Positions 1-8,990 of a stretch of 64,000 nucleotides of DNA are shown here, in pieces. The DNA is from Lachnospiraceae bacterium. GTDB taxonomy: Bacteria > Bacillota > Clostridia > Lachnospirales > Lachnospiraceae. The stretch covers positions 15,109-79,108 of the forward strand of contig VSNM01000019.1 of NCBI GenBank assembly GCA_009774245.1. Reading direction: 5' to 3'. The notes below the pieces were generated by a model that did not search any database, was not told the DNA's origin, and saw nothing but the letters and a program-made list of their open reading frames with translations. Each line of letters opens with the position of its first letter. Position 1 is the first letter of the stretch. The position numbers and the translations under genes are program-made.

Positions 1-296
1 ATCTCATTGTTTTCCTTCTGCTGCAGCACGTCATAGGCAAAATACGCCTTGATGCGCCGCAGTCCGTCCCGGAATGGAAAATGGTCTAACAGATACGCTT
101 CCGTGTCGTCCATAAAGGACTTGTCCACAATCGTTTCCCATGTCAGCTCCGGCTTTCCCGCCAGACGCCGCCGCTCCGACCGGGACACTGTCTCTCCGGA
201 ATTTATTGTCGATATCACAATCATGCCAATCAGACAGACTATAAAGCTGCAGACCGCAATGCCCAGCTCCCATTTACATTTACCATGTCTCACCAC
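1..296 (-). CDS. DHHW family protein, N-terminal part (truncated by window edge)
   Basis: About 98 codons are visible before the gene runs off the left edge. Translation from GTG shows one membrane anchor at roughly residues 9-30, then the SERRRLAGKPELTWE and YLLDHFPFRDGLRR motifs typical of the N-terminal part of DHHW/AlgJ-like proteins (SGNH-fold partners of MBOAT acyltransferases). Two consecutive GTG codons (294-296 and 291-293) follow a GGGGGT ribosome binding site, so the start is one of these. It lies downstream of an MBOAT gene in the same orientation, like the complete pair at 4100-6662, and probably helps to O-acetylate an envelope polymer outside the cell. The catalytic half is beyond the window. 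A repeat element separates it from the MBOAT gene. Confidence 0.8.
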   Translation of the reverse strand, partial: MVRHGKCKWELGIAVCSFIVCLIGMIVISTINSGETVSRSERRRLAGKPELTWETIVDKSFMDDTEAYLLDHFPFRDGLRRIKAYFAYDVLQQKENNE

Positions 297-311
297 AATT
301 ACCCCCTTGCT

Positions 312-495
312 TAGGAACTGTAAACAAATAACTTTACCATCTTGCTTGTCTCTGTCTCCAATTGTACAGACCAAAAAGCCTCGACATAAGGCATTGCCCT
401 TTATGCCTTTGCCTTCTATGCCTACGTTTTTTGGTCTGCACACTTGAAGACATATACTGCGCAATCTGGCAATGTTATTTATTTACAGTTCCTTA
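312..495. repeat. Dispersed hairpin repeat, copy 1 (family A)
   Basis: The ends are inverted repeats: AGGAACTGTAAACAAATAAC at the left, and AAGGAACTGTAAATAAATAAC read inward from the right on the other strand. The interior matches copy 2 (37530-37815) along most of its length, including the stretches AGATTGCGCAGTATATGTCTT and GGAGACAGAGACAAGCAAGATGG. The core hairpin is enlarged here (a longer GGCAT-rich loop replaces the short one of the other copies). The TAA stop of the MBOAT gene at 493-495 is part of the repeat end. The element fills the gap between the MBOAT and DHHW genes of one operon; the equivalent gap in the second locus is only 37 bp. Confidence 0.85.
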
Positions 496-1938
496 AAACC
501 GGAAATACAAAAACGGATTGAACGAGCCGTCGATCAGATACGCCGTGCACAGCACCATAAGCCCCAACGTCGCAGCCACCTTCAAAGCATGGACAATGCC
601 GTCCCCTGCCGGAACTGTCTGCAGCCACCCCCGCAGCTTCTTCCAGAACCAGAACGGTATCGGCGTTGAACCAACCAGCGCGACGCCAAGCAGCACCGCC
701 CGGTTTCTCATCACATACGAATACACCGCCATCTGCGTACTGTCCACGCCATGGGCAGCCCGGCTTCCAGCGCCAAGCAACGCCTGTATATCCGCCCATG
801 CACCTGACAGGCTGTCGTTATGAAATACCAGAAAACTTACCAGTATTATAATCACCACATACATATGACTTATCACAGTCAGCACCATCTCTGGTAAAAA
901 TCTCCTGCGGTTATACAGTCTGCCAATGCCCTTCTCAAAGACCAGCAGCACCGCAAACATCAGTCCCCACACGATAAAATTCCAGCCTGCCCCATGCCAC
1001 AGTCCCGTGAACAGCCAGACCACCAGAATATTCCAGATCCACCGCATCATGCTCACCCGGTTGCCGCCCATCGGAATATAGACATAGTCCCGGAACCACG
1101 CACCGAGCGTGATGTGCCACCGCCTCCAGAACTCGCTCACGCTTCGGGAGATAAAGGGATACCTGAAATTCTCCGGGAACCGGAATCCCAGCATGCTCCC
1201 CATACCGATCGCCATATCCGAATACCCAGAAAAGTCAAAATAAATCTGCAGCGACACCGCCGCCGCATAACCCCATGACAACAGAAGGCTGCGCTGCCCG
1301 AGCGCCGCGATCTCCGCCACGAACTCTCCTGCCACATTGGCGATCAGCACCTTTTTCCCGAGTCCCACCGCAAAGCGCACCAGACCGTCGCCAAACTGCG
1401 TGCGTATGTTCGACAAGTCTGCCCCTCGCGTCAGTGTCTGTTCGATCTCACTATAGCGCACGATCGGTCCCGCCACAAGCTGCGGGAAGAGCGTCACATA
1501 CGCCGCATATATCACAATGTTTTTCTGCCGCTCCACCCGCCCGTGGTACACGTCCACGCAATAGCTTGCGATCTGGAACGTGTAAAAAGAGATTCCGATC
1601 GGGAGCGCGATTGTCCTGGTCTTTAATCCAAACACCGTATTCATAAAAAAATTGAAATACTTAAAATAAAATAGTGCCATAAATGGCAAAAGAACAGACA
1701 GAATATAAAATATTCCGGCTGCCCTTCTCTCCCTGAGTCTGTCCGCCAGCCACAAGAGCACATAGGAAGCTGCGATCTGTACAATCATCAGCAGCACACA
1801 CACCGGCTCCCCCCACGCGTAAAACAGCAATGACATCACCAAAAGCACGAAATTCCTGCCCTTTTGCGGTGATGCGAAATACAGAAAAATGGTGGCTGGC
1901 AGAAAAAAATATAAAAATGTAATACTGGAAAAAATCAT
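493..1938 (-). CDS. MBOAT family O-acyltransferase (AlgI-like)
   Basis: A 481-residue polytopic membrane protein. MBOAT landmarks are clear: a DFSGYSDMAIG segment at about 235-245, SEFWRRWHITLGAWFRDYV at about 268-286, and the catalytic-type histidine in LWHGAGWN (about His315). AlgI/DltB-like MBOAT proteins move acyl (usually acetyl) groups across the membrane to exported polysaccharides, working with an SGNH/DHHW partner such as the one downstream. The start ATG overlaps the stop of the DUF4358 gene by one base (TAATG), so the two are translationally coupled. The stop codon lies in a dispersed repeat. The acceptor polymer is not known from sequence. Confidence 0.93.
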   Translation of the reverse strand: MIFSSITFLYFFLPATIFLYFASPQKGRNFVLLVMSLLFYAWGEPVCVLLMIVQIAASYVLLWLADRLRERRAAGIFYILSVLLPFMALFYFKYFNFFMNTVFGLKTRTIALPIGISFYTFQIASYCVDVYHGRVERQKNIVIYAAYVTLFPQLVAGPIVRYSEIEQTLTRGADLSNIRTQFGDGLVRFAVGLGKKVLIANVAGEFVAEIAALGQRSLLLSWGYAAAVSLQIYFDFSGYSDMAIGMGSMLGFRFPENFRYPFISRSVSEFWRRWHITLGAWFRDYVYIPMGGNRVSMMRWIWNILVVWLFTGLWHGAGWNFIVWGLMFAVLLVFEKGIGRLYNRRRFLPEMVLTVISHMYVVIIILVSFLVFHNDSLSGAWADIQALLGAGSRAAHGVDSTQMAVYSYVMRNRAVLLGVALVGSTPIPFWFWKKLRGWLQTVPAGDGIVHALKVAATLGLMVLCTAYLIDGSFNPFLYFRF

Positions 1939-2552
1939 TATACCGGGTTCACTTTCTCAGTCGTGTCAGATACCTTCATGTTCCTCGCCTCTGCCGCCGC
2001 AATTGCCTTTGCCAGCACCTCCGACGCAGTATCCTGAAATCCCATCACGAAAAAGACATCATTTCCAACAAGCACTGCATACTGCTGCTCTGCACTGACA
2101 CACACCCACTTAGCCGGATTAATGTTGTCCATGAGCTGCTTGCGGATACTCTCTGCGTCCGCATCATCCGATGTCCTGATGTATATGGCACTGTAGGGCG
2201 TCGAGGATACCATCGACTCGGAGAGATACACCCCCTCAATGCCATCCAGCGCTGTCAGACCTGTGTGGTACGACAGCATGTCCGTATCTCCCAGGTCAAG
2301 CTCGGTCATCACAGCGCCGCCCATGGGGAGCAGGTCTTCCGCCACTCCCCCGTACACTTCATCAAAAAATGCCGACACCTCGTCCGCACTGTTCAGATGC
2401 ACCATCCCCGCTGTATCCGCACTTTCCTCAGACGACACCTCATCCGAATTCCTGTCACCGCTCCTGTTGCCGCAGCCGGTCAGCGCGGACATGGAAAGCG
2501 CCATGATCACGGCAAAAATTCCTATTTTGCTAACAATTGTTCTCTTCTTCAT
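1938..2552 (-). CDS. DUF4358-type lipoprotein
   Basis: 204 residues. It has a lipoprotein signal peptide with lipobox ALTGC (Cys about 27), then a Ser/Asp/Glu-rich linker and a folded domain. Firmicutes proteins of this type (DUF4358) are regularly encoded beside MBOAT and DHHW genes, as here, and this neighbourhood is the main support for the assignment. Being tethered outside the membrane, it may be an accessory of polymer acylation. No catalytic motif is recognised. The gene precedes the MBOAT gene and overlaps it by one base. About 140 bp separate it from the anti-sigma gene upstream. Confidence 0.7.
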   Translation of the reverse strand: MKKRTIVSKIGIFAVIMALSMSALTGCGNRSGDRNSDEVSSEESADTAGMVHLNSADEVSAFFDEVYGGVAEDLLPMGGAVMTELDLGDTDMLSYHTGLTALDGIEGVYLSESMVSSTPYSAIYIRTSDDADAESIRKQLMDNINPAKWVCVSAEQQYAVLVGNDVFFVMGFQDTASEVLAKAIAAAEARNMKVSDTTEKVNPV

Positions 2553-2693
2553 AAGAGTATATCCTCCATTTCTGAACCCTGTCTGAAAATATTTTTTGTC
2601 AGACAGCGTCTAATCCTATTGTTTCCTTCACTTCCACAAATATTCACGATTCCTTTCACCCGGAATCATTCCTTATCAAATTTGTTTTCTGCA

Positions 2694-3482
2694 TCACTCA
2701 TCGATAAGAAGATATGTCGGCTCCTGTCCCATCTCCCCCGAATGATCTTCACACAGCACCAGGTCATACGTCTGGGAAACCTCCAGCCTCGTCACGCCCT
2801 CCGCTGACACTGCGGAGCTAAAAATGCGAATCTCACTGTCCGCTGCTATGGCGGAATTATCCGACGAAAGCACCTTTGCCGTGTACAGGATGCCGCTGTC
2901 CATGCGCAGATCTGTCTCGAGAATCTCCACTGTCGCATGGAAACTGTACGATTCCGATTCCGGCTCCTCCGCCGCTGCTGCCTCTTCCATCATCTGCGCG
3001 CCATCGGCTGCACCTGCTCCATTCATGTCGGAATCCATGGTGGTCTGGGCATTGCCCTGCAGGAAATCGCTCTTCTCATTGCCATACTCATAAGCCATCT
3101 CTTCCCGCTCTGCGTTGTCCTCTGCTCCCCCGCTGGAATCCGCAGACTGCGGCGCGGTATCCGCTGCAAAATTTGGCGCCGAATTGCTGTAACTGCCGCC
3201 CTTGCTCATTCCCGCGCGCAACATGGCAGGAACAACCAGCGCGACGCACGCACACGCCGCCGCGATGCCTGCCCACACCCGGAAATTCGCTTTCCTGATG
3301 CGCGGCTGTTCCCTCTGCGCATCTGGCATCGAAAAATCTGTTATGTGCAGATCTGATGCGGCTGTTCCGGCTGTTTCAGGAGCCATCTTTTTGTCTTCAA
3401 GCCCCGCCTCGATCCGAGCCCACAGATCTGGCGCCTCGCTGTTTACCAGCGCCCTGTACTCCCTCTCCAAATCTCTACTCAT
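2694..3482 (-). CDS. Putative membrane anti-sigma factor
   Basis: 262 residues with a soluble N-terminal part (1-65), one transmembrane segment near 68-88 (VWAGIAAACACVALVVPAML), a low-complexity Asp/Glu/Ala/Met-rich stretch and an extracytoplasmic C-terminal domain. The topology, and an 8-bp overlap with the ECF sigma gene immediately upstream, are typical of a cognate anti-sigma factor. No zinc-binding HxxxCxxC anti-sigma motif is visible in the N-terminal region, so the binding mode is not shown. The start ATG at 3480-3482 follows AAGGAG. Confidence 0.68.
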   Translation of the reverse strand: MSRDLEREYRALVNSEAPDLWARIEAGLEDKKMAPETAGTAASDLHITDFSMPDAQREQPRIRKANFRVWAGIAAACACVALVVPAMLRAGMSKGGSYSNSAPNFAADTAPQSADSSGGAEDNAEREEMAYEYGNEKSDFLQGNAQTTMDSDMNGAGAADGAQMMEEAAAAEEPESESYSFHATVEILETDLRMDSGILYTAKVLSSDNSAIAADSEIRIFSSAVSAEGVTRLEVSQTYDLVLCEDHSGEMGQEPTYLLIDE

Positions 3483-4008
3483 AACCGCATCTCCTTAACT
3501 TCTGAATCGCATTCTGATAGCGCCAGGTCGCCGTCCCAAGCGGAATATTCAAAGCATCTGCAATCTCCTGAAAAGTCATCTCACCCATGATCTTTAAATG
3601 CACAACCTCGCGTTCCCCGGGTTTGAGCGTATCGAGCGCCTGCCGCAGACTCATGTCGGCTATGACCTCCTGCTCGACGGACACATCCGAGGCATTCTCT
3701 GTCACTGTGTCCGTAAAATCCTCTGTCAGCACTTCCCGCCTTGTCTTCCGCAGAAGGTCGACTGCCATATTTCTGGCGATCGCAGCCATCCATGCCCTGT
3801 GCCCGTTCCCTTCACGATATGTATCCGCAAGCCGCCACAGTTTCATAAAAAATTCACTCGTCACATCCTCTGCGTCCTCGCGGTTTGATACGGTCTGAAG
3901 CACGATCGTGTAAATATAACCGATGTATGCCTCATAGACTTCATGCAATGCACTCTTGTCGCCCGACTTCATGCGCTCCATGCATGCACTGAACTGTTTC
4001 TCCTCCAC
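3475..4008 (-). CDS. ECF RNA polymerase sigma factor
   Basis: 177 residues. Region 2 covers about residues 25-60 (YTIVLQTVSNREDAEDVTSE, with the DAED signature). Region 4 covers about 120-173 (LKPGEREVVHLKIMGEMTFQ, then an EIADALNIPLGT helix-turn-helix). It is a standard short ECF sigma-70 protein. Translation probably starts at GTG 4006-4008 behind AGAGGGGAG. It is coupled to the membrane protein at 2694-3482. Because it lies between two MBOAT/DHHW loci, it may control envelope genes, but no target promoter was identified. Confidence 0.93.
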   Translation of the reverse strand: MEEKQFSACMERMKSGDKSALHEVYEAYIGYIYTIVLQTVSNREDAEDVTSEFFMKLWRLADTYREGNGHRAWMAAIARNMAVDLLRKTRREVLTEDFTDTVTENASDVSVEQEVIADMSLRQALDTLKPGEREVVHLKIMGEMTFQEIADALNIPLGTATWRYQNAIQKLRRCGYE

Positions 4009-4099
4009 ACTGACTCCCCTCTGGAAAAAGCAAAGACCTCTGATAATCTATACACGTATTTCCCTCTATATTTTTATGGCTTCTTCACTAATTTTTTGA

Positions 4100-5215
4100 T
4101 TATTTCATCAGAATCGGTTCCGCAAATACCTCGCAGTAGCGCTCCGCCCGCTCCCAGATCACCACGTCGGGATTGTAGCGGTCAAGCATCGAGTACTGGA
4201 AATCCCTCGCATCCTCCCAGTAAACTTCCTTATAGTACCCTTTGCAGATCTGCGACAGAAATCCGCCAAAGGAATCCCCCACGTAGAGCAACACCTGGTC
4301 GTGGTACTGGGTCCTGTCCGCCGAGTCCTTCTCAAACACATACACGGAATCAATCCCATATTTTTCCGTCAGTCCTGCCATCGTCACCAGGTCGCCCGCA
4401 TAATCCGTGGCGTCCGTCCGGAATGTCACCGAGTCGATCTCCGCGTGTGTACCGTATACCGTCCTGAAAAATTCCTGCATATTCACAAAAGCCCCAACCT
4501 GATTGCTGTGGGAATCCGTATTATAATAAAGCTGCATCTTATCCTTGTTCGCCATCAATGCGTCCTTAGGATAGACAAACACGAGATCCGTGTTCTCATG
4601 CAGATAATCAGCCAGCTGCTCCCCGCGGGAAACCTCGTTCACCCGCGCGATCGTATCCGGCATATTCTCCGCATAAATGATCTCCTTGTTCGGAATGCAC
4701 ATCGTATAAAACTCTATCCCCTTCGCGTTCAGATGCTCCCTCGTCGCCGTCAGGTTCTCCGCGATCGCCGCCATCTCCTCCTCCGTGAAATGGTTGATGC
4801 CCATATAATCCCAGATCGGCTTCCCGTCAAGTTCCGTCTTATAAAAAAACATGTTATTTTTTCCCTTGAGCGTCTGTGTCGACTCAATATAGGTTCCGCC
4901 GGTGAGCAGTGAAGTGAGCCCTGTGTTAAAAGCGATCAGCTTCGTCCGTCCAAACAATCCGTCCGTAAACTGGTTGAGCCCGCCCTGCAGCTTTGCAAAT
5001 CCGGTCACTTCAGGCTGGTTCCCCTGCGCCGTGCCACCCGTCTGGACAGTTCCGTCCTCCGTGATCGCCCCATTCTGTTCCAGTACCGCCTTCTCTGCCT
5101 CTGTGAGCTCCTGTCCCTGCCGCGCGGGCAGCAGATTCCGCACCACTGTCACAAGCGGTATCGCCAGTATGAAAATGAGAAAAGCGATCGTTATCCATTT
5201 GTCCCTGTTCTTCAT
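4100..5215 (-). CDS. DHHW family protein (AlgJ-like, SGNH fold)
   Basis: 371 residues. A signal anchor (about 8-25) is followed by a spacer and an extracytoplasmic domain. SGNH-type elements are visible: YYNTDSHSN (about 230-238) and VGDSFGG (about 312-318). AlgJ/AlgX and DHHW proteins finish the transfer of acetyl groups delivered by MBOAT partners. Its gene follows an MBOAT gene by 37 bp, so the two form a transport/transfer pair. It is the complete counterpart of the truncated gene at the left edge of the window. Confidence 0.85.
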   Translation of the reverse strand: MKNRDKWITIAFLIFILAIPLVTVVRNLLPARQGQELTEAEKAVLEQNGAITEDGTVQTGGTAQGNQPEVTGFAKLQGGLNQFTDGLFGRTKLIAFNTGLTSLLTGGTYIESTQTLKGKNNMFFYKTELDGKPIWDYMGINHFTEEEMAAIAENLTATREHLNAKGIEFYTMCIPNKEIIYAENMPDTIARVNEVSRGEQLADYLHENTDLVFVYPKDALMANKDKMQLYYNTDSHSNQVGAFVNMQEFFRTVYGTHAEIDSVTFRTDATDYAGDLVTMAGLTEKYGIDSVYVFEKDSADRTQYHDQVLLYVGDSFGGFLSQICKGYYKEVYWEDARDFQYSMLDRYNPDVVIWERAERYCEVFAEPILMK

Positions 5216-5252
5216 TTGATATCCTGTCCTTCCTGCACTTCCAAAAAACTAA

Positions 5253-6662
5253 TCAGAAATTAAAGTAAATAAACGGATTGTACGCATTGTTACTGATAAA
5301 TGACACACTGACCACCAGACACACCAGAATGCCCGCAGTGTACACAACCTGCCAGAGCCGGCTCTTTTTCAGCCGTTCGTCTATCCGCGGCATGATTGGC
5401 GCGCAGCCAAGGATTGCAAATACAAAGTATATCCAGTTCTGTGCGATATATGCCCACACCGCCTTGTCAATCACTCCCTTGGCGCCGATGCCAAACATTG
5501 CCTTGATATACAGTAACGCGTTCCCCATGCCTGTCGAGCGGAAGATTACCCAGCCGATGATGACAAGCAACATCGTATAAATATGCCCCCACCAATAATC
5601 CTTCTTGCTCAGTCCCGTCAGTTTCTCGAACGTAAGTATCACAAAATACATCAGACCCCAGGCGATAAACGTCCAGTTCGCGCCGTGCCACATGCCGGTC
5701 AGCAGCCATACGACAAAGAGATTCAGGATCATCCTTGGCTTTGACACCCTGCTGCCACCCAGTGGAAAATACACATAGTCCCGAAACCATGTCTGCATCG
5801 AGATGTGCCATCTGCGCCAGAACTCCGACACCGTTTTCGAGATATACGGGTAATTAAAGTTTTCCTCAAAATGAAATCCAAACATCTGCCCCAGGCCGAT
5901 CGCCATATCCGAGTATCCCGAAAAGTCAAAAAAGATCTGCAGCGTATACGCGACCGCTCCGAGCCATGCCATGCCCACCGACGCCTGAAACTCGCCGTTG
6001 ATAATCAGCCCGAACGCATTGTCCGCGATCAATGCCATGTTGTTGGCGATCAGCACTTTCTTTCCAAGACCGACACAAAACCGGGTGACGCCTGCTGAAA
6101 AATCGGCAAAGTTCTCAACGCGGTTCTGAATCTGGTCAGCGATCGTCTCATACCGGACGATCGGTCCCGCGATCAACTGCGGAAACAGCGCGATATAGAG
6201 CCCTACCTGCAACGGATTTTTCTGTACCTCCCCACGGCGCCTGTATACATCGATCACATAAGACATTGCCTGAAATGTATAGAACGAGATCCCGATTGGC
6301 AGCGCCACAATCGGCACAGGGATATTCGTGTGCAGGAAACGGTTGATCTGTAGCACGGTAAACTCACTGTACTTGTACCAGCCAAGCGTTCCGATGTTGA
6401 CCAGCACCAGCAGCACAAACAAAAGCCTGACGACTGCCTTTTTGTCGCGGAACGCATCCACCGCAATCCCAAACAGCCAGTTGACCAGAATCGTGCCAAT
6501 CATCAGAAACACATAGGTCGGCTCACCCCACGCATAGAAAAAGAGACTCGCCACCAGCAAAAACATATTTTTCAGCATTTTCGTCTTTCGCAGCAGCGCA
6601 TAGTATACCACCAGCACCACCGGCAGAAACACAAACAAAAAAACCTCACTTGGGAAAAGCAT
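5253..6662 (-). CDS. MBOAT family O-acyltransferase (AlgI-like), second copy
   Basis: 469 residues, polytopic. It carries DFSGYSDMAIG (about 246-256), SEFWRRWHI (about 279-287), WFRDYVYFPLGG, and the catalytic-type His in MWHGANW (about His326). It shares these blocks with the MBOAT protein at 493-1938, yet the two differ elsewhere, so they may serve different polymers. The gene begins one base after the dapF stop (TAAGATG), so it is probably co-transcribed with manC and dapF and followed by its DHHW partner. Confidence 0.93.
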   Translation of the reverse strand: MLFPSEVFLFVFLPVVLVVYYALLRKTKMLKNMFLLVASLFFYAWGEPTYVFLMIGTILVNWLFGIAVDAFRDKKAVVRLLFVLLVLVNIGTLGWYKYSEFTVLQINRFLHTNIPVPIVALPIGISFYTFQAMSYVIDVYRRRGEVQKNPLQVGLYIALFPQLIAGPIVRYETIADQIQNRVENFADFSAGVTRFCVGLGKKVLIANNMALIADNAFGLIINGEFQASVGMAWLGAVAYTLQIFFDFSGYSDMAIGLGQMFGFHFEENFNYPYISKTVSEFWRRWHISMQTWFRDYVYFPLGGSRVSKPRMILNLFVVWLLTGMWHGANWTFIAWGLMYFVILTFEKLTGLSKKDYWWGHIYTMLLVIIGWVIFRSTGMGNALLYIKAMFGIGAKGVIDKAVWAYIAQNWIYFVFAILGCAPIMPRIDERLKKSRLWQVVYTAGILVCLVVSVSFISNNAYNPFIYFNF

Positions 6663-6663
6663 C

Positions 6664-7563
6664 TTAAGTTTCCTCCCGCATTATCATCTCATCATCAACC
6701 TCACCGTCAAACACCACAGCCGCCGGGCCTGTCATATAGACCACATTGTCCTGCCTGTCCCACTCACATAGGATCTCGCCGCCGAGCACTTTGACACGGA
6801 CCTTTGTGTCGGTCAGCCCGTTGAGCACACAGGCAACCGTGGTCGCACAGCACCCCGTCCCGCAGGCAAGCGTCTCCCCCGTCCCGCGCTCCCACACGCG
6901 CATCTGCACGTTATTTCGGTCAACAATCCTCACAAACTCGGTGTTTGTCCGCTCGGGAAAACGCGGGTGATTTTCAAAGTGTGGACCGATCGCCTTGATG
7001 TCAAAATTCTTTATATCAACGTCTTTTATATCCCCCTGACCGATCATGTCATCAATGAAAACAACCGCATGAGGGTTGCCCATCGACACGCAAGTCATCT
7101 TGTAAATTTTCCCGTTGACCTCAATCTCCTCGCTGACAACCTGTTCGTTCTCTGACAGGACAGGTATTTCCGCCGCTTTCAGGACAGGCGCGCCCATGTT
7201 CACCTTTACAGTCGCCACTTTGCCGTCACTGCCAAGCACCAGTTCCAGATATTTTACCTTGCCAAAGCTTTCGATTGTAATATTGGTCTGGTCTGTCAGG
7301 CCGTAATCATGGACATACTTTGCCACACAGCGGATTCCGTTCCCGCACATCTGCGCCCTCGTCCCGTCCGCATTGTACATCTCCATCTCAAACGCGGCAT
7401 TTTTTCCCGAATTGATAAAGATCACGCCGTCCCCGCCGATGCCAAAATGCCTGTCGCTGAGCCGCCGCACAAGCTCCGGCTTCCTGTCCGCATCGATATG
7501 CTCCGTAAAACCATTGACATAGATGTAATCATTCCCACAGCCATGCATTTTTGTAAATTTCAT
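6664..7563 (-). CDS. dapF: Diaminopimelate epimerase
   Basis: 299 residues starting at MKFTKMHGCGNDY; the ATG at 7561-7563 sits behind AGGAGG, and a longer open frame upstream overlaps manC and is rejected. Both catalytic cysteines are present: MCGNGIRC (Cys73) and LACGTGCC (Cys234). The enzyme converts LL- to meso-diaminopimelate for lysine and peptidoglycan synthesis in the cytoplasm. It lies one base after the manC stop and one base before an MBOAT gene, an unusual operon that mixes wall precursor, nucleotide-sugar and surface-polymer acylation functions. Confidence 0.95.
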   Translation of the reverse strand: MKFTKMHGCGNDYIYVNGFTEHIDADRKPELVRRLSDRHFGIGGDGVIFINSGKNAAFEMEMYNADGTRAQMCGNGIRCVAKYVHDYGLTDQTNITIESFGKVKYLELVLGSDGKVATVKVNMGAPVLKAAEIPVLSENEQVVSEEIEVNGKIYKMTCVSMGNPHAVVFIDDMIGQGDIKDVDIKNFDIKAIGPHFENHPRFPERTNTEFVRIVDRNNVQMRVWERGTGETLACGTGCCATTVACVLNGLTDTKVRVKVLGGEILCEWDRQDNVVYMTGPAAVVFDGEVDDEMIMREET

Positions 7564-7564
7564 A

Positions 7565-8905
7565 CTATTTATCCTCCTGCCCTGCCCAGCTCCAGTCAAG
7601 AATCTCCGTATCGCCTTCTGTATTGTCCTCACTGATCTGCACCGAGATCAGCTGTAGATCCTCAAAAGCCCGGATCGCGTGTTTCTGTCCCCTCCTGATC
7701 GAGATGGTATCGCCGCGCGAAAGCTTCATCAGACAGCCATCCACGACAAGCTCTCCCTTTCCGTTTGCCACCGTGATCACCTCGTCCTTGAACTTGTGCA
7801 CATGGTAATCCTGCGCACAGCCCGCGTTGACAGTGACGTGTTTCGTGAGCGACTTCGTGCCGTCAGCGTATTTGCTATAATCATACACCTTGTACTCGCC
7901 CCAGCGCCGCTCCTCATACATCGGGCGATTGTCGATATTTTCCACATGCGGCTTGATATACGAACTCTTATGCTTGTCCGACACCAGGATTCCGTCCTGT
8001 CCCGCCGCCACGACAAGATTCTGTGTGCCGAGCACCACGACCGGAATGGAGAGCTCATTGATCACATGAGTGTTGACGCACTCCTCCCCCATGATGACAT
8101 CCCCGATGCTCTCCTCCTTCATCTCCTCCGTCAGCGTGTTCCACGTCCCGATGTCCTTCCATGCGCCGCTGTACGGAACGACGGCGAGCGCGTCCGCCTT
8201 CTCGACAACCTCATAGTCAAAGCTGTCCTTTTTCAAATCGGCATAGTGTTTCACAATCTCGGAAAAATCCCTGTCCGCCACATACTTGTCGGCAATCCCC
8301 ATCAGATATTTTAATTTGAAAGCAAACACGCCCGCGTTCCAGAGCGCCCCTCTCCCGATCAGTTCCTTCGCAGTCGCCTCGTCCGGCTTTTCCTTGAAAC
8401 CTTTCACGCTGCCATCCTCGCCGGGTATGATATAACCATATTTTTCAGAAGGATACGACGGCGTGATGCCCATAAGCACAATATCCGCACCGCCCTGCTG
8501 CACCCGCGCGTCCATCTTTTTAAACGTCTCGAAGTACTCCACGTCCACATAAGGATCGACCGGAAGCACGATCACAGTCTCCTCCGGACTCATCTTTTTC
8601 CTCGATTCCAGATACGACGCCGCGAGCACAATCGCCGGAAACGTGTTCCTGCGCTCCGGCTCCACCACGATATCTACGTCATCTGGCAGCTGTCCGCGAA
8701 TCGACTCGACCTGCGTTGCTGATGTCGCCACTACGATATCCGCATCGATACCCGCCTGCGCGATCTGGCGGTAGACGCGCTGCACCATGGACTCATGACC
8801 GCCCTGCGCGTCACTGAGCAGCTTTAGAAACTGCTTCGACCGAATCTCATTTGACAAAGGCCAGAGACGTTTCCCCGAACCGCCTGACAATAATACAATC
8901 TTCAT
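7565..8905 (-). CDS. manC: Mannose-1-phosphate guanylyltransferase / mannose-6-phosphate isomerase type
   Basis: 446 residues. The nucleotidyltransferase signature GGSGKRLWPLS lies at about 8-18, followed by the sugar-nucleotide domain. A C-terminal cupin (about 330-440, with HVTVNAGCAQDYHVHKF) marks the bifunctional ManC/CpsB/AlgA type. It makes GDP-mannose from mannose-1-phosphate, and the cupin domain can isomerise fructose-6-P to mannose-6-P. This suggests a mannose- or fucose-containing surface polysaccharide, matching the acyltransferases downstream. Activity of the isomerase half cannot be judged from sequence alone. Confidence 0.9.
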   Translation of the reverse strand: MKIVLLSGGSGKRLWPLSNEIRSKQFLKLLSDAQGGHESMVQRVYRQIAQAGIDADIVVATSATQVESIRGQLPDDVDIVVEPERRNTFPAIVLAASYLESRKKMSPEETVIVLPVDPYVDVEYFETFKKMDARVQQGGADIVLMGITPSYPSEKYGYIIPGEDGSVKGFKEKPDEATAKELIGRGALWNAGVFAFKLKYLMGIADKYVADRDFSEIVKHYADLKKDSFDYEVVEKADALAVVPYSGAWKDIGTWNTLTEEMKEESIGDVIMGEECVNTHVINELSIPVVVLGTQNLVVAAGQDGILVSDKHKSSYIKPHVENIDNRPMYEERRWGEYKVYDYSKYADGTKSLTKHVTVNAGCAQDYHVHKFKDEVITVANGKGELVVDGCLMKLSRGDTISIRRGQKHAIRAFEDLQLISVQISEDNTEGDTEILDWSWAGQEDK

Positions 8906-8929
8906 ATACCTTCCTCCATATCATACCAT

Positions 8930-8990
8930 AAAAAACTTAGCAAGTCTTAGGCGGCGTACTTTGACGCCTTAGAGTTGCTTCGTTTTTTAT
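8930..8990 (-). terminator. Hairpin terminator between ANTAR gene and manC
   Basis: An imperfect inverted repeat of about 60 bases: AAAAAACTTAGCAAGTCTTA on one side and its approximate complement GAGTTGCTTCGTTTTTT on the other, with A/T runs at both ends. On the minus strand it reads hairpin then U-run just after the ANTAR gene, whose stop (8987-8989) overlaps one arm. The symmetric runs would allow bidirectional termination. Confidence 0.65.
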
